64,000 bases of DNA from Brasenia schreberi (Eukaryota > Streptophyta > Magnoliopsida > Nymphaeales > Cabombaceae): NCBI GenBank assembly GCA_036023115.1, contig JAYKKT010000041.1, positions 6,188,501 through 6,252,500 of the forward strand. Reading direction: 5' to 3'. The position numbers were made by a program, and so were the translations under genes. This document shows positions 55,942 through 64,000 of the stretch, piece by piece. The notes under the pieces are model-generated. The model saw nothing but the letters and a program-made list of their open reading frames with translations, did not search any database and was not told the origin of the DNA. The stretch's first letter is position 1; every line of letters starts with the position of its first letter.

Positions 55942-58900
55942 TGTAAACACCCCGAAATCCCACGAATTCCTTAAAACAAGCTTGGTTTTGTAAAAGCAGC
56001 CCCAAAGGGCCATTTTTGAGTCTGGAAACCCAGGAGCCTTCCAGACAACCCTGTATATATGTTTTAAACTTTATCTTTCAAAAACATATGATATGGCTTT
56101 TGAAAACTTTTTAAAACATGTTTTGAAACCCCGAAGCGGCTTGGCCCGATCAAGACAGGACCAGGAGAGCTAAGAAGAGCCCGGAACCGGAGCACACGTC
56201 GAGCCCGGCACAGCAACTCTTGTATCACATCCACACCCCTAGGATCTCGAACGTCCAAGACCCTGTTCTTATCAAAATATCCTTTGAAGTCATCTCCGGA
56301 AGGCAGAAACGGAGGCGGACGACTATGTTGGCGAAGACCCAACGCAGACGGAGTACTGATGCTGTCAGGCCCCGAACGAATCGTCCGTTTCGAACCCAGC
56401 TCGAAGGAGTCAGAGTTCAGTTTGGATTGGATCTGGACCATATATATCCAGATTCCAATCCAAACCCATATGTGGACTTGGATTTGGATTTGGATCCAGA
56501 GATCCAATCCAATATCCACATCCATGGCCCACATCACCTTCTCATAAATGGAGGTGGGGCCCACTTGAAATTCACGTGGGATATTGGGCATGAGAGAGAG
56601 TGGGGATAGAAAATATCAAGAGTGTTGTATTAAGCTTGACTTGTGTGTCAAGTTTGGGTTTAATCATGTGGGTTAGCCTAATTGAGTGGGTTTAAGCTTG
56701 TAATTAGCTAAAACCTAACCTAGGGCTGCACCAAAATGGGGTGATCAAGGTCTATGGGCAATGCTAAGGGAGCTCCTTCACCTAGACCTAACCCAAAATG
56801 ACTAATCCTAGCCTAAACCCCTAATCCACCCCTAATCCCAACCTAATCACCTAACCCACTTCCCTAATCCCGGCCTAATCCCAACCTAATCGCCTAACCC
56901 ACTTCCCTAATCCTTCCCTAAACCTAGACTAATTTCCCTAATCCTAGCCTAAACCTAGCCTAATCGCCTAACCTAGCTCACTAAACCTCACCCTAAAACC
57001 CAACCACCTAACCTAGCCCTAAACCCCTAAACCACCCTTAGCCCACAATCTACCCAAACCCCTAGTTTTAAAATATCTGGCCCAACCCTTTCCAGCCCAC
57101 CTTATCTACATACCACCCTACCTAAACCACCTAACCACTACCCTCAGCCCAGCCCTAACCGACCTACCCATCCCCTATTTAAACCCCTCCCCTTTGGGGG
57201 CGGGTTGAAAAAGCTAGAAGGCCCTCACCTCAGCCCAGCCGACTCCACTCTCCAACCTGTCCGCCTGCTCCACTCCCCAACTGCTCCACTCCCCAACTGC
57301 TCCACTCTCCACCTGCTCCACCGGCACCACCTGCACCGCCACCTTCCCTCTTCCACTCTCCATCATCTCACCCAGCCGGACGCCACCACCTTCATCCAAC
57401 CGAATCAGCCAAGAGTCCCATCCACTCCCGGCTTCCCACTTCGTCCGCCACCTCTCCCCATTCGGTAAGTACCTTAACTCCATCAAAGCCCTTCTCTACC
57501 ACCTCTCCACTCCTAGCCACCCACCCTATCATCATCTCACCCCTTTTCCACCACCCTTTTCACTTAGCCGAACTTAGCAAAACCCAAACTGCCGGCCACT
57601 ACCTAGCCATCATATCCCATTCGGTCTTCCCCTAGGTGTCCCTTCGGCCTTCCCACAAGCTCTCCTTTAGGTCCAGTTTTCCCTAAACACTCAACTCCCC
57701 TAGTGACCCTAAGAACTCACTTGTTCAGTCCCTTTAACCCCCCACCTCGAGGCGACATCCACTTGCCACCGGCCACCTTTGAGGTACCCATCCCGCGCCC
57801 CACTTGCAGCCGGCCAGCACCTTTGGTCACCTATCTTCGCGGAGCTCCCGTTTGCAGCCCAAGGCGAAGGTCAAGCCCACGCTCAAGCAAGACCTCTACG
57901 GACCAGCTACTCGTAAGTGCCTAAACTCGGTCCTTAGTTGTATACTTGCTTGAGATTCAATTTGATACGGGGTTGTAATAACGGAGCATAGTCTCCCCCC
58001 GCTTGTAATAACGTGGCTTGGCACAACCACACACGTGCACTCTCTTAGTCGTGCATGATTTTAAACACACACGGGCCTAATCAGCCCCTAATACATAAGT
58101 GTATATATATACTTTCATTTTCGAAGGGTTTTGTTTAAGTTGGGTGCGTTGTCTTTCAATTCAAGCACTCACACACATTGAGCTTTCGCTCTTATTTGAA
58201 AGACCCAAGTAAGGGCCAACCTATACTATTTGGGTTTTATTTCATGTCGTGTGAGTAAGTCTTTCAATTCAAGCACTTTCACACACATTGAGCCTTCGCT
58301 CTTACTCCCAAGACCTTAGTAAAGGCCTTATTGCAGTTATATTTGGGTTTCATTTATGTCGTGTGTGTAGTACTTCAATTCAAGCACTCACACACATTGA
58401 GCCTTCGCTCTTACTCCCAAGACCTTAGTCAAGGCCATACTGCAATTTATATTTGGGTTTAATTTCATGTCGTGTGTGTAAGTCTTTCAATTCAAGCACG
58501 CACCCACATTGAGCCTTCGCTCTTATTTGCAAGACCTGAGTAAGGGCTCATATACATAAGCTATATACATATCTCCCTTCGGTTATTTCCCTTCGGTTAT
58601 TTCCCTTCGGTTATTTCCCTTCTGTTATTTCCCTTCAGTATTGTCTTTACATTTCGGGTTTTCCCTTTGGAGTAGCGTGAGTTTGCATTGCATCTACGCC
58701 ATACCACGAGGTAGGACGCATATTGCATCGAAGCAAGCCCCGCTCGAATTCGCCCATGTAGTGGAGTGTTCATAACACACAAACTAGGTGGCCCGAAAAG
58801 GGATAAAAGAAAAGACTTAGGCACGTGCAAATCCACGTGATCTAAAATATGCAATCGCATCCTAAAGACTCGAAATAGACACCTCGAACCGCTTCATAAA

Positions 58901-59151
58901 CTTTCTCTCCAAAACTCGATTTTTGCAAAGCGTACAGACTGACCCTTGCGCATCGGTGCAAGAAGGTCTGCGACGACAAGAGCTTACTTGCTCACAGTCG
59001 CCACGTTTAGAAGTCAATGTTAAAAATATCTTCGCTAGCTTAAGTAAGCTAGCTGGCATGCCCTATTTGTATACATAGGCCTTAGACACACGAGAAGATC
59101 CACTCCAAGCCCCGAAAGAGGTGAAGAGGCGGGGATTTTCGCGCGTCTACA
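55942..59151 (+). mobile_element. Solo LTR I
   Basis: Complete 3210-bp LTR with no internal region, flanked by AACAC at 55937-55941 and 59152-59156. The flanking H sequence is continuous when it is removed. Internal map: telomere-like tract about 56700-57170; TATTTAAA 57176-57183; first donor CGGTAAGTACC (GTAAGT 57465-57470); second donor 57913-57918; TTGTAATAA motifs 57973-57981 and 58003-58011; 110-bp array about 58150-58530; minisatellite 58573-58645; palindrome 59034-59053. Produced by recombination between two LTRs of one insertion. Confidence 0.95.
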
Positions 59152-59901
59152 AACACGTTGGCGACCTTCGGGCCCATATATATTATAAGTATTTTCCTTT
59201 TGGCTATGTCTTTAAGATTTGGGTTTTAAGGTTCAGCAGTGTGCGTAGTCTTTACATATATACACGGCACACACTTGCACTATTGAGCCTTTCCGCTCTT
59301 AAGATATAGCCATATTTCCCTTTTGCAACTTCCCTTTCGAAATTTCTCTTTTGCAATTTACATTTCAAGTCATTTCCCTTCCGCATTGTCTTTCAATTTC
59401 GGGTTTTCCCTTTGGAGTTGCGTGAGTTTGCATTGCATATATGCCATACCACGAATTAGGACGCATATTGCATCAAAGGAAACCCCATACTCCCACTCAA
59501 AGTCGCCCCACTTAGGTTACGTGTTTATAACACACACCTAGTTGGCCCCAAAAGGGATAAAAAGAAAGACATAGGAACGTGCAAATCCATGTGAAATAAA
59601 ATCTGAAAATCATACAAAAAACAACCCGAATCGAACACCTCAAACATTTTCGTAGGTTCTCATATTTTAAAACTTGATTTTTAAGCGTACAGACTGACCC
59701 TTGTGCATTGGTGTAAGAAGGTCTGCGACGAAAAGAGCTTGCTTGCTCACAGTCGCCACGTTAGGAGTCAGATTTCAAAGTATTTCTTCGCTAGCTTAAG
59801 TAAGCTAGCTGGCATGCCCTTTTTGCTTAAATAGGACTTAGACACACGAAAAGATTTGCTTCAGGCCTAAGAACCAGAAGTGGGAACTTTCTGCATCTAC
59901 A

Positions 59902-61399
59902 CTTGTTATAAACCAAGTTTTGAAAATTTGGCAAGTACGTAACGAAAATCTCCTTCCATATCATGAGTTGGCCACTCGATTGGTTGAGTCATTCCAATCG
60001 TGTAAACTCACACACGTAGGAAGAGAGGATAATGGCATTGCCGATGCCCTCTCCTCCTTGGGTTCAGCCCTAAAGGTCGATCCCATCTAAGGGACCCGAT
60101 CTTTAGAAATATGGCATGCGCCCAACCCATCCACACACGATTTGGATATTTGCCAAAATAACCCAGATTCTGTTGAAAAACCTTGGTTTTATGACATCAA
60201 ATGTTTTCTAGAAAATGGGAGATTCGCCGAGGATGCCACATCCAAAGATAAGGCATTCATCCATAAAATTTCGACCTGATACACCATTCTGGGTGGGGTT
60301 CTATACAAGAAAAGCTTTACCGGCATCCTACTTAGGTGTATCGATCTAGAGGAGGCTAGGATAGTGATGCATGAGTTCCACGATGGAGAATGTGGAGGTC
60401 ATGTTAATGTCAATATGATGGCAATGAAAATACTTAGAGCGGGCTATTTTTGGTCCACCCTGAAAAAGGATTGTCACGATCATGTTAGGAAGTGTCATCC
60501 ATGTCAAGTGCATGGGCACGCCATTCATATCCCCTGGCCATTCACCATGTGGGTGTTTGATATCGTAGGCCCGATCTTTCCAAAAGCCTCGAATGGGCAT
60601 CGATTCATTTTAGCAGCCACTGAGTATTTCTCCAAGTGGGTGGAAGCCATTTCCCTGGCCAACGTACAGGGGCAACATGTGGTGGCTTTCATTAGGAGGA
60701 ATATCTTAGCTCGATTTGGGGTTCCACGAGACCTTGTGTCCGATAATGGCACCCCATTCAAGAATGAGCGGATGGTCAAGTTGTGCAACACGTATGGCAT
60801 AACTCACCCCTTCTCTTCGCCCTACTACCCTCAAGGCAACAGTCAAGCCGAAGCCACAAATAAGACTCTCATTAGTATAATTAAGAAGACTTTAGAGAAG
60901 AGTAGGACCTGGCACGAGAAGCTGGATGAAGCCTTATGGGTTTATAGGACTTCCATCCGGACTCCCACGAATGCCACACCATTCGAATTGGTCTATGGCA
61001 CAAACGCCATTCTTCCCATTCATACTCAATTGCATTCATTCCATACATCCATAGCACTCGACCTCCCCCTAGAGACGCTTCAGCATGCAAGGATGGCCGA
61101 ACTAGATTTGCTAGATGAGAGGCGACTCCTTGCTATGGATCATGCTCGTGCATACCGGCAAAGGATAGCCCGACACTATGGAAAACACATGAGACCTCGC
61201 CACTTTAAAGTGGGAGATCTGGTTTTGAAAATCATCCACTATCATGGCCCACATCCCCTTGGAATGGCGCCCCAAGAGGGATGAACCCTATGTTGTATGT
61301 GCAACCACCACGAACAACTCGTATTGGTTGATCGATGTAGAAGGTAGGAATTTAGCAGATCCTATCAATATTCAATACTTAAAGAAGTATTATGTGTAG
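59902..61399 (+). pseudogene. pol: pol C-terminal part of element J (aRNase H and integrase), disrupted
   Basis: Begins inside the second RNase H (VINQVLKIW) right after LTR H. DNGIADALS of aRNH and the integrase HHCC and D, D, E residues (VFDIVG, VSDNGT, SQAEATN) are visible. Lesions: TAA at 60088, TGA at 60277 (CGA in A), a clean 30-bp in-frame deletion near 60532 between two CCC runs that removes ten residues after HIP, and a 2-nt loss near 61264 that shifts the frame to TGA at 61282. The original stop is TAG at 61397. Open from 60280 to 61284. Confidence 0.92.
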
Positions 61400-62573
61400 G
61401 ATTTGGGTTAAATTCCCTTTTTCGAAAACCCTAAAGGGATAGCTGCCCTGAGACTTGAAAGTAAGGTTCAAAGGCACAATTGTGTGACCCTGAGTGAGAG
61501 AATTCGCACTTGTGAAAGAGTGGAGTCTTCCAAATCGTGGTTACATTTCAAAATCCTTTCTTACAAAGAAAGGCCTAGTTCAATATAGCAAGATACTTGC
61601 AAGTAGTACGTGCTATTTCTAAATAGGCTGATCTGGAATGGATCGAGTCTGACCTTGGGATAAGTCTTCCCCTCTTCTTTTCTCCTTCCAAAAGGAAAAC
61701 GTGGCCAAAATAAAGGGAATTTCTCATCCAAAGTCTCTTTCCAAAAGAAAGCAACCAGACTCCGAAAAGAAAAAAAATTGATTCTCTTGTGAAAAAGAGG
61801 GATTAAAGAAAAAATACTCCCAAAGGGAGACCCTCTATGAAAAAAAGGAAAAAGAGGCCAAAAGCTCAAAAAGAGCAGTTTTCCGCCTTCTATGCCTTAA
61901 ACCACGGGACGCTTCAGAAGGGACCGTAGTATCTCTTTCCCATCCCTAGCTTATCCGAAGTAAAACATGATTCATTTCGAGGAATCCTAAAGTAAAAATA
62001 GGATTTACTTACTTGAATTTCATTTTGTTTGAGAATTCAACGTTTCGAGTAAGATGTAGGAATTTGAAATATACCTTGTTTTCTTATAAAACCTCAGCTA
62101 GATAAGCGAGTGTCAAGACTCAAGCAAAGGCAAACACAAAGAGCTCGAGATCCTTAGGATTGAGACTCAAGACAGTTGTCCCTTTTTGTAAATAGCTTTT
62201 TGTAAATAAATTTTGAAAAATCGAACATCGAACAGCATAGGATCTGCTCACTTGGAGCAATAGGTCTTGTAAGTCTCAAGAGTTCGACCATATCTGGTCT
62301 CTGGGAGGTCGCCACTCTTGGCACCACACCCATGTCATGCATCTACATTTCCACGCATGGCACTTGCATAAACATGATCCCATTTTAGGATCAGATTCCA
62401 TACATATCCCTTTGGCGTGATATCTCCTCTTACTAGAGTTTTAAAAGTGAGATTTTGCTAAAGATTGGGACGATCCCATATTTTCGTGGTTAGACCTAGG
62501 GAGACATTGAAAGGGGTGTTTGTCGTCTTTGCCATTATCCAAATCAATTTGGACAATTCCAAAGAGGGGCATC
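61400..62573 (+). other. 3' untranslated region of element J
   Basis: Same hairpin-rich UTR as A and C. CTTTC-CAAAA-GAAAG, CTCCC-AAA-GGGAG and GCTC-AAAAA-GAGC stems are visible between 61680 and 61880; the last stem is damaged (CCACGG against CCGTAG). Polypurine tract AAAGAGGGG at 62561-62569. No gene. Confidence 0.77.
62561..62569 (+). promoter_or_regulatory. Polypurine tract of element J
   Basis: AAAGAGGGG followed by CATC and the LTR start at 62574. Confidence 0.85.
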
Positions 62574-64000
62574 TGTAAACACCCCGAAATCCCACGAACT
62601 TCTCAAATAAACCTGGTTTTGTAAGAGCAGCCTCAAAGGGCTATTTTGAGTTTGGAAACCCAGGAGCCTTCCAGGCAAACCCTGTACATATGTTTAAACT
62701 ATATATGTTTTAAAATATGTATAATATACTTTTAAAACCTTTTAAAAGACGTTTTGAAACCCCGCAAAGCAACTTGACCTGATGAAAGCAGGACTAGAAG
62801 AGCTAAAGAGAGCCCGGAACCGGAGCACATGTCGAGCCCGGCACAACAACTTTCGTGTTACATTTATCCCTAGGATCTCGAACGTCCAAGCCCCTGTTAT
62901 CAACAAATCATTCGAAATCATCTTCGGAAGGTGAAAACAGAAGCGGACGACAATGTTGGCGAAGACCCAACGCAAGACGGAGTACTGATGCTGTCAGGCC
63001 TCGCACAAACCGTTCATTTTGGACATACCCTGAAGGAGTCAGAATTCAGTTTTGGATTGGATCTGGACCATATATATCCAGATCCCAATCCAAACGTATA
63101 TGTGGATTTGGATTTGGATTTGGATTTGGATCCAAAGATCCAATCCAATATCCACATCCATGGCCCATAACACCTTCTCATAAATGGAAGTGGGGCCCAC
63201 TTGAAATTCACATGAGATTTTGGGCATGAGAGAGAATGGGGAGGATAAGATTTGAGGGAAATGTATTAAGCTTGACTTGTGTGTCAAGTTTCGGGTTAAT
63301 CATGTGGGTTAGCCTAATTAGTGTGGGTTTAAGCTTGTATAAACCTACACCTAACCTAGGGCTGCACCAGCATGATGCAATGAAGTCCATGGGCTATGCA
63401 AAGGGATGCTCCTAACCAAATCCCAAGCTAAACCCCCTAATCCTAGCCATTTACCCTAATTCCGGCCTAATCCTAACCTAATCACCTAACCTACTTCCCT
63501 AATCCTTCCCTAATCTCAACCTAATCACCTAACCCACCTCCCTAATCCTTCCCTAAACCTAGCCTAATTCCCCTAATCCTTCCCTAATCCCAACCTAATC
63601 ACCTAACCCACCTCACTAAACCTCACCCTAAACCCAACCCACCTAGCTAAGCCCTAAACCACCCCACCTAATCCCTAGCACACCATATCCCTAAAACCAC
63701 CTAACCTAAAGTATCTGGTCCCCCCTAAATATCTGGCCCACCTTATCCCCAAACCCTAACCACCTAACCACTAAACCACCCCCCCAAAACCAGCCCAACC
63801 GACCCTCTTAACATCCTATAAACCCCCCCCCCTAGTGGGCGGGTTTTCAAATTTTTGGGGGAGCTCCACCTTGAGCCGAGCCCTTCCTCTCCTCTCTCAC
63901 CTGCTCCACCTTGGACCTCTGGCCTGCACCACTCCACGCCACCACCACCTCCCGGCCAGCTCCACTCCTTCCACCCGACTGCACCCACTTTCCAACCGTC
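62574..64000 (+). repeat. 3' LTR of element J (window-truncated)
   Basis: Starts TGTAAACACC. Stem-loop near 63050-63090 with expanded GGATTT repeats; telomere-like tract about 63350-63790; TATAAA at 63817-63822 followed by a C-run, TAGTGGGCGGGTTTTC; the C-rich start of R runs to the window end. Confidence 0.9.

Larger units (their letters stand above)
54582..59901 (+). repeat. LTR H (diverged, 5'-truncated, split by solo LTR I)
   Basis: Two segments, 54582-55941 and 59157-59901, separated by LTR I. Starts inside the C-rich part of R. Donor GTAAGT at 55433-55438; doubled TTGTAATAA motifs near 55495 and 55527; two units of the 110-bp array at about 55695-55920; palindrome 59790-59809; ends TCTACA at 59901. 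The next base starts an aRNase H frame (element J), so H inserted in J pol at CTTGT (59902-59906). Its U3 and any internal part are gone. Confidence 0.85.
59902..64000 (+). mobile_element. Element J: 3' half of a forward Tat element
   Basis: Pol from the aRNase H onward, 3' UTR, polypurine tract and the first 1427 bp of the 3' LTR, which runs out of the window. The left side is cut by LTR H. The LTR resembles that of C, not A or F. Confidence 0.92.

Overview
The window is plant nuclear DNA, almost certainly heterochromatic. As far as I can read, all of it derives from one family of very large Ty3/gypsy (Metaviridae) LTR retrotransposons. The clade is Tat. The evidence is a gag-protease ORF with a C-H-H-C zinc knuckle, an RT carrying YVDD, two successive RNase H domains (the usual one plus the archaeal-like aRNH typical of plant Tat elements), an integrase with HHCC and D,D,E residues, and no chromodomain. 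I find no host gene, tRNA, rRNA or CRISPR array. The species cannot be read from this; a seed plant is the safe statement.

The complete element (F) is 14.65 kb with LTRs of about 3.33 kb. Layout in coding direction: LTR (starts TGTAAACACC, ends GCGTCTACA), 5-nt spacer, 18-nt primer binding site, gag-pro ORF (about 956 aa), stop, pol ORF in the +1 frame (RT-RNH-aRNH-IN), about 1.17 kb of hairpin-rich 3' UTR, polypurine tract, LTR.

Region by region, with letters used throughout. A (+) 1-11099: end of a 5' LTR, decayed gag-pro and pol, 3' UTR, and a 3' LTR cut at 11099. B (-) 11100-17390: start of pol, gag-pro and 5' LTR, inserted into the integrase of C. C (+) 17391-20819: integrase tail, 3' UTR, and a 3' LTR cut at 20819. 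D and E (-) 20820-53950: a tandem pair sharing the LTR at 24752-28020. D is truncated in RT but has the only uninterrupted gag-pro ORF here. E is complete apart from mutations and is split by F. F (-) 28335-42983: a complete young element inserted in the 3' UTR of E, with target-site duplication GCTCC. G (+) 53951-54581 and H (+) 54582-59901: fragments of diverged LTRs. I (+) 55942-59151: a solo LTR inside H with target-site duplication AACAC. J (+) 59902-64000: 3' half of pol, 3' UTR and the start of a 3' LTR, interrupted on the left by H.

Every pol copy, and every gag-pro copy except D's, carries stops or frameshifts. Most nonsense changes are C-to-T or G-to-A, as expected of methylated DNA. 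No copy here can therefore encode a full protein set; the young ones must have been mobilised by products of an intact relative elsewhere, unless the assembly has errors.

The most interesting non-standard signals concern expression. All eight LTR copies that reach it keep a GTAAGT splice donor upstream of a doubled polyadenylation-like motif. A strong splice acceptor sits just before the gag start, and a second one sits just before the pol start. Together they suggest a leader intron and a spliced pol mRNA. The LTRs also carry a telomere-like CCTAA-rich tract of about 450 bp, a 110-bp tandem array and a conserved 20-bp palindrome.
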